A stretch of 64,000 nt of DNA from Capsicum annuum (lineage: Eukaryota; Streptophyta; Magnoliopsida; Solanales; Solanaceae): positions 42,665,650-42,729,649 of the forward strand of contig NC_061121.1 in assembly GCF_002878395.1 (NCBI RefSeq), read 5' to 3'. Positions 22,512 through 33,117 of the stretch are shown here, in pieces. Position numbers and translations under genes: made by a program. Under the pieces are notes generated by a model. The model was not told the DNA's origin and did no database searches. It saw nothing but the letters and a program-made list of their open reading frames with translations. Position 1 is the first letter of the stretch. Each line of letters begins with the position of its first letter.

Positions 22512-23509
22512 TGTTATTTTCAATGTTTTTTGGTACAAGAATCTGTATGTATATGCAATAATAACTTCATCATAAATTCAAGTCTAAGACAAGAACACTT
22601 ACAAAGTTCTTTAACACCTTCAACACAAGATTACGAATAATCTATCCAAGAAGTATGTTAATTTTTAGAAATAAGATGAAACAGAATTTTTAAGGTCAAG
22701 TCCCCCGACCTCAGGAAGTGTCCTTAAGGAATAATTCCCCTTATTGTACCCGAAGTTATGAAATCCTCCTCCCAGGATAAAATGATCAAACAAACCAACT
22801 GTAGCGGTGGAATCTCTTCGAACTCACTCAACGATTTAATTGATCACACGAAATATTTTTGAAGACAAGAAGAGTTGTATCTTCAGAAAAAAAATTCCGT
22901 ACCTAAACCTATGGATAAAAGTAGGTTTATATAGCCATCAGGTGCCCCTTCTGAAAGGTGGCAATGATTCACTTAAAAGGTGTAACCTTTCTGGAAAATC
23001 ATGTATGTTCATCCAAAGAATGCGTCTTTTTCGAACAAGCATACCTTTTCCTGAATCAGTGTGTCATTTCGTTGAAGGGTTGCATCCCTTTTGAAGTATC
23101 AATTCGCTTCTGCATTGCATTTCGAAACAGTGTTTCCGCCACTACATGCATGCATATAAATGGAGGATCAAAACACAAAAAAAAAAATTTGCGTTTTCCC
23201 TTTGGTATTTTCAGATTAAATTTCTGTCAAATAAATTTTGTCCAAAAAGATAGATCTCATCGATCGATCATTTTTCAAATTTGAAGACGACGATGACGGC
23301 GCGAGACACCACCTTGTTCTTGTCTCACTATCCATATGGAGCAAGTGCTTCTTATTAGAAACACTTCAAAGTTTCCTTCTCCTGCCAATGTGGGAGAATT
23401 AGTGAACTTTCCCTTAAAAAAGTGCACTTTCTATTTTAGTGTCTCTCTTTCTCTCCACTATTTTTCCTTCATTTTTCATTCACACTTTTCATACATATTG
23501 AACCCAACA
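22512..23509 (-). mobile_element. solo LTR of the copia family
   Basis: Begins TGTTATTTTCAATG and ends GAACCCAACA, flanked by the 5-bp TSD ATAAC (22,507-22,511 and 23,510-23,514). Internal blocks match the copia-1 5' LTR (CTCCCAGGATAAAATGxxC, GGTTTATATAGCCATC, GGTGCCCCTTCTGAAAGGTG). It is ~300 bp longer than the copia-2 LTRs; the extra DNA lies about 23,100-23,450 and may be a later insertion or a family length variant. No internal domain is present, consistent with recombination between two LTRs. Confidence 0.85.
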
Positions 23510-23514
23510 ATAAC

Positions 23515-24401
23515 TGACGCGAAGTGCGGACATAGTATCTCAAACGGCATAGTCCGTCCCTAATTATGAAAAACTCTTTCACTTGAATATCAGTTATCCT
23601 TATTGAATTTGTAACAAACCTAGTGAAAAATGATTTGGCTCACGCGAAGAAACTAATTGATAGATATGCTATAGGCTTTGCAGGAAATGTGCAAATTCAC
23701 TAATGATTTTTCTTCAGAGATACAACTAAAGCTTGTTTGTCGATCTATTTTATGCACTTGAGTTTCTACTTCAAATTAATTGGGTGTTTTCTAATTGTTA
23801 ACAATCAATCATTAGGTATATATCCAGATCGGTACCTGTAAAAATTAAACTATTTGTTGGATATTACTCACTTCTTGTTTGCGTCAACAATACTCTTTAC
23901 TTGAGCACTCATTCTTGATTTCTTACTTGCTTGCTTTCTTTTTGGTTACATACAACTCAAATGATAACCACTATTTATAGGTGTGATCGAAGAATCTTAC
24001 TAAGAATATTTACTACACTATTGTAGAATGACTATTCTCTAGAATACTCATTCTAGAGGTCTTCCTTTTATTCTCTAAAACTCTTGAATATTCTAGATTC
24101 TTCTATGAAGTGTCCTAAATATTAATTAAATTAATAATGATGAATTCTTAACAAAGAATATTATTCTTGACATTCCTCGAGCTTAAAAAAACCTTCATAT
24201 ATTTACGTGAGTTTTCAACACTTTGTTGTCAATGAAATATGGAGTATCTTCCTATCACGTCATATCATGTAACTTTATTTACTTGATCTAGCCCAGTGAA
24301 CAACTACGAATTTAGGATTTTCGTTCAGAAAGTTCAGAAAATAAAAAAATTAAGTAACCTCTACCTAGAAAAAAAAAAATCAAACCTAAAACGTCAGGGT
24401 C
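23515..24401. other. spacer with a short coding-like fragment
   Basis: Mostly AT-rich. An open plus-strand stretch at 23,587-23,703 reads ISVILIEFVTNLVKNDLAHA and on to GFAGNVQIH then TAA, with coding-like composition but no family I can name. Around 23,990-24,180 there are repeated short blocks (GAATATTCTAG, CTCTAGAATACTCATTCTAG) and GAATATTATTCTTGACATTC that resemble part of another LTR; no paired copy is visible. Confidence 0.35.
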
Positions 24402-24406
24402 AATAG

Positions 24407-25117
24407 TGTTACTCTCGAATTTAGTAAAATTTATATTTTTTAACAATAACTTTAAACACGTGTTCAAACTAACATATGAACAATCAACTAAAGTTGTAAC
24501 TTGGTATTCATAACTTTGAACTTCAATGATAAGTTCAACCCAACTTATGAACATCAGCAAAATGAAGTTTAGATTATTTTATGAAAAATAACAAAACTAG
24601 AAGTTTAGAAAGAGACGAAGAACGGAATATTCTTGTCTACCGAATTCACGGTGTGTCCTTAAGAATATTATTCCTCTCAAGTACCCAAGGTTATGGAATA
24701 TATCCTTCCAAGATAAAATGAATCACTTCGACAAAATAACTGTACCTCAAACTCTATCGAACTACGAACACACTAAATGATAGCAAATCACACTAAAGTT
24801 TTTCAAGAAAGATGAGCGTTTTTACTTCAAAATTTCATTTATGTACCTAATGAAAAAATCAGGTATTTATAGCCATCAAGGTGTTGCTTTATGAAGATAA
24901 GCAATGGTTCAAGAAGGTGCACCTCTTCATAAAGGTGCAACTCTTTGAAAAAATTGCAACTCTTTGGAAAAGTCACAACCCATTGAAATTTGAAAAGGTC
25001 ATAACCATCCAAATTGAAAAGATATCTATTCAAATTACATCCTTTCTTTCAGTGTATTTTTAGAAAAACACATATTCAATTATTCATTTTTAATTCACAC
25101 CTCTTCAAAACCTGACA
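24407..25117 (-). repeat. 3' LTR of copia-2
   Basis: 711 bp, TGTTACTC...CCTGACA. Aligns along its length with 48,355-49,007, for example AACATATGAACAATxAA, GATAAGTTCAACCCAACTTA, CAGGTATTTATAGCCATCAA. Confidence 0.88.
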
Positions 25118-25929
25118 ATTTCTCACATGAATGGGGAATGACTATTTTATCAAAAAATATACGGATAAAGTGTGTGATCCACAAGCATTAATTGTATCTG
25201 GATAAATAGGTTTTTCTTTAAACTTTTCATAGTACTTGCATCGAATGCACTCGGTCAATCGATAGATGTGATATCCTTGAACCATTAACTTTTTTGTATA
25301 CCTACACAATACAAGTCACACAATCAGTTTTTAACCGTATATGATTCTCAGGGTTTTGTTCGTTTTAGCCATGACTACTTTCTAGTTTTATGAGAGCTTA
25401 GAGAATAGGTTTTTACTATCATTCTCCTTGAAGCAGTTTCCACTTCACCCTCACATAGGTGATTCCTAAATGTTTAATCCTATAGATCAAACGATTGGGT
25501 CAAACCTGCTAAACTTAAAAACCATTAAAAAAGTTCACACCATAAGTCTTATCCTTGTTTCTTCAAAATTGTCTTCATCATGAGAAAAGGTTGAGTATGT
25601 TAACAATGTTGAACCATCAATCACAATTTTATTTGATCTTCTTGAATCTAACTCTTGAAATCTACAGTCAGCTAGGTAAAGTTACCGCTACGATGACTAA
25701 TTATCCTAGGCCTTAAACCCATTTCATTAGATGATCTCTCAGCTTTCTCTCTAAATAGGTCTTTTATGAGTAGATCTAACACATTATTCTTTGACCTAAC
25801 ATAGACGATTGTGATAATTCCACTAAAGAGTAGTTCTATAACACTATTATGTCTCCATTTTATTGACGAGATGTATCATTATACATCATGCTCCCTACCC
25901 TATCTATTGCAGCTTAGATATCATAGTTT
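25118..25929 (-). other. copia-2 3' untranslated segment and end of RNase H
   Basis: Homologous to 213-1,025 of copia-1 over its whole length. It ends abruptly at the ATGTA duplication, where the nested LTR begins. The end of the RNase H frame is present only as a decayed trace. Confidence 0.75.
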
Positions 25930-26249
25930 ATGTATGTTGACACCCAATTTTGACTCTCCATACTTAAAATTAACACATTTAGGCTCCCTGGTCATTAAAT
26001 GACACAATATGCAATTTTTCATATATTTTTACAATTGTTGATAAATTATTGATAATCATCATTATTTTAGGATCTTTACTCATTTATTGTCATATTTTAA
26101 TTTTACATAATTTATTGATAATTATCTTTGATTTCGTAAATTTTAGAATTTTTATCAGTTTATTATTATTTTAATATTTTTTACACAGTCATTTGCATAT
26201 GTACACAACACAGCACTGTAATTTTTTACTGCATAGTATAAGTTTAATT

Positions 26250-26258
26250 ATTTATAGC

Positions 26259-26289
<31 letters not shown>

Positions 26290-26290
26290 T
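26250..26290. repeat. (TA)n microsatellite
   Basis: Run of TA dinucleotides within the Tat-like LTR. Confidence 0.85.
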
Positions 26291-27558
26291 TCTTTTATGA
26301 TAATTATATTTTTATTTCTTGTTTATATTTCTATGTAATTATACATCGACATTTATTAATTTGTACGTTATTTAATAAATTAGTCAAATCAAAATTTTAT
26401 TGTTTTTTAATTGTTTTTTAACTTTAATTTACCTACTACCCAAAATTTAAGGAACTTGTTAGGAAAAAGTAGATGTGACATTTTTTTTATTATTATTTTT
26501 TCCTTTTAAAATACAATAACACACCTACATACAAAATACATACAACACACACAAACACACGCACAAATACACAAATCTTCTCTCTCTCTCTTTGAACTCA
26601 CTCTTTATACTATTTTCCCCAAAACCGCCATTACTGCCGGAGCTCCGGTGAGTGGGCTCCGGCGACCACCACACGGCAGCCTTCGTCACACCCCTCTCCT
26701 CTTTCTTTTCTTTCTTCTCTTTTTTCCTCACTCCCGAAACCACCGCCAACCACCCATAAACCACTAACGTTGCTCCTTATCCGTGGCTGCCTCACCGGAG
26801 GTGATAAACGGCGAGCACCACTGCCGCTGCTCGTCTTTCTCCCCTCCCCCATTTGCTACTGTTTGCCAAAAATGAGCTATTCTGGCCAGGAAAACTCCCA
26901 ACGCACCACCACCGCTACTGCCTTACTGGTATGGCCTGATTTAGGCGAAATTTTGTTTTTCTCGCGTTGTTCCGGTGAACACCGTTGAAGCAACGCCACT
27001 AACAGCCTTTGTTGTCTCCAATTTCATGATTTATTTAGTTTTTTTGATTTTTAAAGAAAACCAGATTTGTGCATTTCTAAAACCAGATTTGTCATTTCTT
27101 TTATATTTTAGTGACCTTGAATTTTCTTGAAGAATACTGTTTGTGAATTCTATTGACGATGTATTTTGGTGATTGATGCTCTATTTTGCTACTAATTTTT
27201 GGCATTTGGACTGAGTTTTGTTTGTTTTGCTCTATTACTATGTTTTGTAAATTTTGGGACTGTTTTAGTGGCATTTTGTCTGTTTTACTGATTTTTAAAT
27301 ATACTTGACTGATAATAAATAGATACTACATTAATTAATGTGGTCAATGAAATTATCTCCCTTTTGATATTTGAGGTCAAGCCATTATAAAAGACGAACT
27401 TTATTTTACTAAATTTATTATTTTATATTAAGAGACGATACTTGGCCGATGAAGAAATTTTTGTTGATTTTTGGGCCTTTCCAAATAAAAGACTGATATT
27501 ATGTATATATAAATATGTAATAAAATAAATAAATTTGGACAATGACGAAATTTTTATA

Positions 27559-27853
27559 AGGAAAAAGACATCGTTTTCACCCCAAACTATACCCGAAAAG
27601 TCGAAACCACACCTAAACTATACTAGTGACCTATTACACACCTAAACTATAAAAAAGTGAAACCATTTACACCCTGTCAGGCTACCACCACTTGCATGTG
27701 GTGTAGTGTTTTACACGCGTTGCCACGTCAGCACCACGTCAGTAAAAAGTATCATTTTTTATAGTTAAGGTGTGTAATAGATCACTTATATAGTTTAGGT
27801 GTGGATTTGACTTTTCAACTATAGTTTGGGGTGGAAACGATGACTTTTCCCTT
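27559..27853. mobile_element. MITE with ~90-bp inverted arms
   Basis: About 295 bp. The left arm GGAAAAAGACATCGTTTTCA is matched by the right arm ACGATGACTTTTCCC, with further inverted pairs (CCAAACTATACCC / CTATAGTTTGG; CACCTAAACTATA / TATAGTTTAGGTGTG). The centre contains CCACGTCAGCACCACGTCAG. Nested in the Tat-like LTR. TSD not certain. Confidence 0.7.
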
Positions 27854-27951
27854 AATGTTTTTAGCCATTTACTTTTGTTATTTAATAGGCTGGACGAGCT
27901 TAAAATAAGTGTAACACACGTGCCTTAGAATGGGGTTGCGGGGAGGTAATA

Positions 27952-28057
27952 ATATCATTTTTTTATAGTTAAGGTGTGTAATAGGTCACTAGTATAGTTT
28001 AGGTGTGACTTAGACTTTTCGAGTATAGTTTAGGGTGGAAACAATGTCTTTTCCCTT
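27952..28057. mobile_element. half copy of the same MITE (right arm only)
   Basis: Repeats the right arm of the element at 27,559-27,853 (TTTTATAGTTAAGGTGTGTA ... GTGGAAACAATGTCTTTTCC) in the same orientation; the left arm is missing. Confidence 0.7.
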
Positions 28058-28445
28058 TTTATAACAATGCAAAAGGTTTTATGATTCATATCTTGGCAAG
28101 ACGATTTAGGACGGCCAACAAATTGAGCAACCATTTCGTAGCCATGACGTACCTAAAATCTGATCCGGGTCCATTTTTAACAAAAATCATATATTTTTAC
28201 ATATATGCACACACATGTTTTCAATTTATTTTGATAATTATTTGTTTGTTACTAATATTTTTATTTACAAGTGTTTATACAAATTATTAGAAATACTTGT
28301 CGGTAATGACATTTAACGAAGAGTTTAAATTTTGTGTTTACATTTTTTATATTTTTACAGTTGTACAAAATATCAATTATAGTGAAAATTTTATTTTTGG
28401 AACGTTGGACGGAAATGCTTTTATATAAATATTCACCACGTATTT

Positions 28446-28730
28446 AGGTAAATTTAGGCCGTTAATATTTATATTAAAAAATTAAATTAATTTAGATATT
28501 TAATCAATTAATTCATACTTATACATTGAAAGATATTGCATAATTTTTTCTTTAATATAATTTTTCTGATATTCTTTATTTTTTGCGCGATTCTCATCAC
28601 GCGTTGGGAAAATTTAGGCCGTTAATATTTATATTAAATTGATTTAAATAGTTAATCAAACAATTCATACTTTTTACACTAAAGAATATTACGTAATCTT
28701 TTTCTTTATTCAATCTTTTCTTTTCTTACA
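28446..28730. repeat. tandem duplication, ~160-bp unit, two copies
   Basis: AAATTTAGGCCGTTAATATT opens both copies (about 28,448 and 28,610), followed by TTAATCAA, AATTCATACTT and ATATTxCxTAAT blocks in the same order. Within the Tat-like LTR, just before the LINE tail. Confidence 0.75.
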
Positions 28731-28899
28731 TGTTTTTATATACTTTCGTTTATCTTAATACGCTTCTTATACACATAATTTTATGATAAAATAAGTAATT
28801 TACACATTTTTTACGTATAAATTGTTTATAGTATTTTATATTTTTTTGGTAACTAATAGAGATTTTATTAATCACCAAGGAGTCGTTACATTTCCATAG

Positions 28900-31800
28900 T
28901 CAAACTCACACTCAATAACCACCTAGATAGTAAGGGGATACTAAAACTTAAGTTGGTGAATTTTGGTCTAATCCTAATAGGAGCTCTCACATAACAAGTA
29001 TAAACTATTTCCTTTGCTAATTCCAGCCAAGATATGCTCTTACTTTTAAATGTCCTCATATTTCTCTCAATCCATATTGCTTATACAAACTCTGCATAAG
29101 TCATCTTGAACAATTATGCTGTTTGGGGTTCGCCTTTCGAACACGCCAAGATCCTATTTAGATGACTGTTCCAAGTTGACGAGGAGGTCCAGTGAATCTT
29201 CATCCAACTCATAAGTTTATTCCATGTCTAAATAGAGAACCAACAGGTCATGAAAAGATGATCTCTTATTTCCAAACACAGTAGACAAAGCTTGTACTTT
29301 GTATCTACTTGTATACCCCAATTGCTAAGCCTATCAGTTGTTTGTAATTTATTCTGGAGTTGAAGCCAAAGAGTTTAGATGACTTTTGGTCGTTCATAGT
29401 TTCCAAACATCAAAATTTTCCAGTGAACTCTTGGAACGTCACCCAACAATTTCAAATAGATCGTTTTGGTGAACACGGTCATTGAAGTTAAAGCTTAAGT
29501 TTGTTCCAAGGTAGATCTAGCAGTCAAAATTTTCCTGATCATCCAAGAACTTTGAGGAGGTATGGGGGCAGCTTGGAAAGTATTGGACTTAATGTAGTAG
29601 GCATGGATCCATCTTATCAATAGTTTATTTTGTTTATGAGCTAAGTCCCAAGCTATCTTTGCAATGGCAGCTTTATTCCATATATGGATGTTGATGAATT
29701 CAGACCTCCAATAGATTTCGGGGTACACATTTGTTCCCAAGCTACAGGTGATTTCTTTGTGATTTCATTGGTACCCAACCAAAGGTAGATTTTACAGTGT
29801 GCATTAATGAGTTGCAATACCTTTGTGGGGATAACAAACAACTGAGACCAGTACGATTGGATCCCAAAGAGGACTGTTTGTATGAGTTGCAGTCGTCCAG
29901 CATGAGAGAGTTTTTGGGCAGTCCATGCAGTGATTCTCGCTATAATTTTGTCTACCAGAGGGCTCCATTGTGCTAGAAAGAGATTTTTGGTAGATAGTGG
30001 AACGCCAAGGTACTTGACAGGTAGTTCACCTCTAACAAAGCCTGTGCAAGTCAATATTTGATCGCTTTCCCGAGCCAAAACCCCTCCAAAGTAGATTAAG
30101 CATTTACTCATATTTGCCTTCAAACCTGAAGCAGAAGAAAAATCCTTAAATGAGGCCAGCAGAGCATTGACAGACCTCAAATCATCTCTTGAGAATAACA
30201 ATAAATCATCCGTAAAGTATAAATGTGATACACCAATTTTTGTACAGCTTGGATGAAATTTGTACTCTCTGCAATTTGTGAGATTATTGAGGATCCTACT
30301 GAGATATTCCATGGATATAGTAAATAGAAAAGGAGAAATAGGATCTCCTTGCCGAAGTCCTTTAGCAGCACTAAAAGTCTCAGTAGGTACCCCATTCACC
30401 ATAATTGTATAATTTACCATCTTGAAACATCCCAAGACCCAAGAGATGAGTTTCGGAGGAAAACATAATTTTTCCATTACTTGCTGAAGGAAAGCCCATT
30501 CCACTGAGTCGTAGGATTTTTGGAGATCTATTTTGATCATACATCTTGGAGAAATGTGTTTCCTACTGTAGCCTTTTACTAACTCTGTTGCTAAGATGAA
30601 ATTATCTCCTATTCTTCTGCCAGGGATGAATCCTGATTGAGCACATCACCATTTGTAACTGAGTTGCCAAAATCTTGGCAATAATCTTGTACAGTATGGT
30701 GCAATAGGCAATTGGTCTATACTCCTTTATAGTTGTAGGATTGGATTTTTGGGGGATCAAAGTAATAGTTGTGCAGTTTATAGCTTTATGCATTGAGCTT
30801 GTGGTGAAATAACCTGTAACAACCTTTAGAATATCAGCTCAGATAAGTGTCCAGGCTATCTTATAGAAGTGTGCATTGTATCCGTCTACATCAGGGGATT
30901 TTTCATCCCCTATAGATGCAAGAGCATCATGAATTTCTACTTCATTAATGTCCTGACAGAGTTATAAGCATTGTTGTTGGGTGAGAATTGGACCAGTTCT
31001 CATAACAACCTTATTAATAGCATCAAGAGAGGGAGCAACCATTCCCATGAGGGATTTGAAGAAGTGTAGTATCTCTCGTTTTATATCCTCCTGAGTAGTA
31101 AGCTTTGCGCCTGAGAGTAACGTGAACTCTAAGATCTTCTTTCTGGTGGTTCTGTCCTTAATGACTGCTGAAAAATATTTATTATTTCCATCACCAAGGT
31201 GTATCCACTTTGCCCTTGATTTTTGTTTAAGGGCACTTTCCTCAATATTAGACCATTTCTCAAGCACTAGAATTGTGTTCTTCTCTATCTCTAACAGCTG
31301 ATCAGTGCATGTGTAAGTGAGTTGGTCTTGGATTTTCATCAAGTCCATTCTAGCTTTTGAGATTTTCACCTCCAGACCCTTAAATTCCTCATTATTAAGC
31401 TTCTTTAATGGAGCTCTTAAGGCTTAAAGGTTCTTCCATACATTATCTATAGGGTCCTTAGATAGGTTTCTCCTCCAAACTTCTCCTACAATGTTCAAGA
31501 AGTTAGAGTGAAGTGTCCAAATGTTGAAATACCTGAAAGGAGCGGGCACGTTCCACTGCACATTTTTCAACTGGAGAAGCATATCAGAGTGATTTGATAT
31601 GTACGAAAGATCATAAACAAGATGATTATGGCCCCATTTTAGCATCTACTCAGAGTTTGCAAAGGCCCTGTCAATTTTGCTGCAGATCCTGGATGAACCT
31701 AATTGTTTATTAGTCCAAGTATAGTATTTACCCTTCCATGATAATTCATTAAGTTGTAAGTCTTGGATGTGCTTTGCATACTCTTTTGTTTCAGCATAGG

Positions 31801-32268
31801 TGATTGGAGAACCAAATAATCTATCATTTGGATACAACACAACATTAAAATCTCCACACAAAAAACATGGATCAGTGATACTGGCAACAATTTTTCTCAG
31901 ATCTTCCCACAAACTTTTCCTCTGTTCTAGGCCATTAAATCCATAGACAATAGTACAGTAGCGAGAGAAGATCCTGATAGGTCTGTAATGGACCAATGAA
32001 TAAGCTTTGTAGCTATGAACCTCTCTGTAACCTTAAATTTTCTCGGATCCCAGGCAATCCATATTCTCCCATTAACAACATGAAAGTAATTATGAATGAG
32101 ACTCTAACCTGCGCACACTTTCTTTATTGCTTTATCCATATTATGCTATTTTATTCTCATCTCAATTAAGGCAGCAATAGTAACTTGTTTAGTCTTCAAG
32201 TAATATTTGAGCTTCTTTTGTTTATACCACTTATTAAGTCCCCTTACATTCCACACAAGCCAGGTCAT
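28900..32268 (-). pseudogene. LINE-2 ORF2 remnant: endonuclease, reverse transcriptase, zf-RVT
   Basis: Start MTWLVWNVRGLNKWYKQKK at 32,268, the usual L1 endonuclease opening. The endonuclease continues with VNGRIWIAWDPRKFKV, CGDFNVVLYPNDRL, GKYYTWTNKQ and SNHSDMLLQL at about 31,560 (the SDH region, altered). RT: SRAKWIHLGDGNNKYFSAV (31,200), YRPIAYCTILYKIIAKILA (30,700), KIDLQKSYDSVEWAFLQQVM (30,520), KGLRQGDPISPFLF and LYFTDDLLLF (30,200). Here FADD has become FTDD, but both Asp remain. A 295-codon stretch (30,540-29,653) is open. zf-RVT-like sequence (CLLCLEIRDHLFMTCWF) follows at 29.3-29.2 kb. Several frameshifts and stops make it inactive. Confidence 0.88.
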
Positions 32269-33117
32269 CAAGCAGTTTTTGAGGAACCTCCCTTTTCAGG
32301 AGGTGAGGAACCTAGTCTGCTCTTTTCCCCAGTCCATGAAAGACTCCCAATTTATTCTGCAGTGGAACCACTCCAAGCACAGGGAAGTTATTGATATCAG
32401 GCTCCGGAGTATTGTGCACCTCTTTATTAGGTTGAGTCTGAACTATAACTCCAGTAGTATTAATAGGCACGATTGTTGGACTCGAAAAGGTTGCTGCAAT
32501 ATTGTCATCAGGCATATTGGGCTAAGTTTCCAATTTGCCTTGTATCAGTCCCTTATATCTCTATTTGTAGACTGCTTTCTCAGGAATTCTCTTCTGTGGT
32601 CTTACTTCAGGTTTAGGCAGTTTAGAAGGGCAACAATGTCCAACCACTGAACATTGAGGATAAAAATTTAGTTTCTAATCGTAAACCACCTTTTGCTGAA
32701 TATGTTTTTCAGTAGGATCCAACATAATAATCTCATTTGGTAGGGGTTGCGTGATGTTGACCTCAATAAGCATTCGTGCTAACGAGATACAAGTTTGTTT
32801 AGCTGTACATTCATCAGCATAAACTAGCTTCCCTACTGTATTAGCTATCCTACCAAGAGAGTCCATTCCCCAACAGGACATAGGTAGATTAGGGAATTTA
32901 ACCCAAAGTAGTATCTCAGTAGGGAATTCCTTGGATAAATCAAACTTAAGGGTCCAGGGCTTCAGTATGAGAGGTTGGTTATTGATGGTATATGGGCCTT
33001 TATAGAAGATCTCGTGCATATCTTCTATAGATTGGAAGTGGATAATATAATAGCCATCTTCATGAAAGTAGATATCGGGTTCAGCTATACTAGACCAAAA
33101 TTGAGCAATATACCTAC
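32269..33117 (-). pseudogene. LINE-2 ORF1, 3' part (DUF4283 and zinc-knuckle-like tail)
   Basis: Picks up ORF1 immediately after the gypsy insertion: RYIAQFWSSIAEPDIYFHED, then LILKPWTLKFDLSKEF, TEILLWVKFPNLPMSCWGMD and RIANTVGKLVYADECT, all typical of the DUF4283 and following domain of plant LINE ORF1. A degenerate Cys/His segment (PQCSVVGHCCPSK) is near 32,640. The frame is continuous with the 43,268-43,837 half once the gypsy element and one TSD copy are set aside. Confidence 0.85.

Noticed and set aside
26525..26988. ORFs in a locally GC-rich island that look like a possible gene 5' end
   Set aside because: They lie inside the Tat/Ogre-like LTR, overlap on both strands, and lack conserved motifs; treated as LTR sequence.
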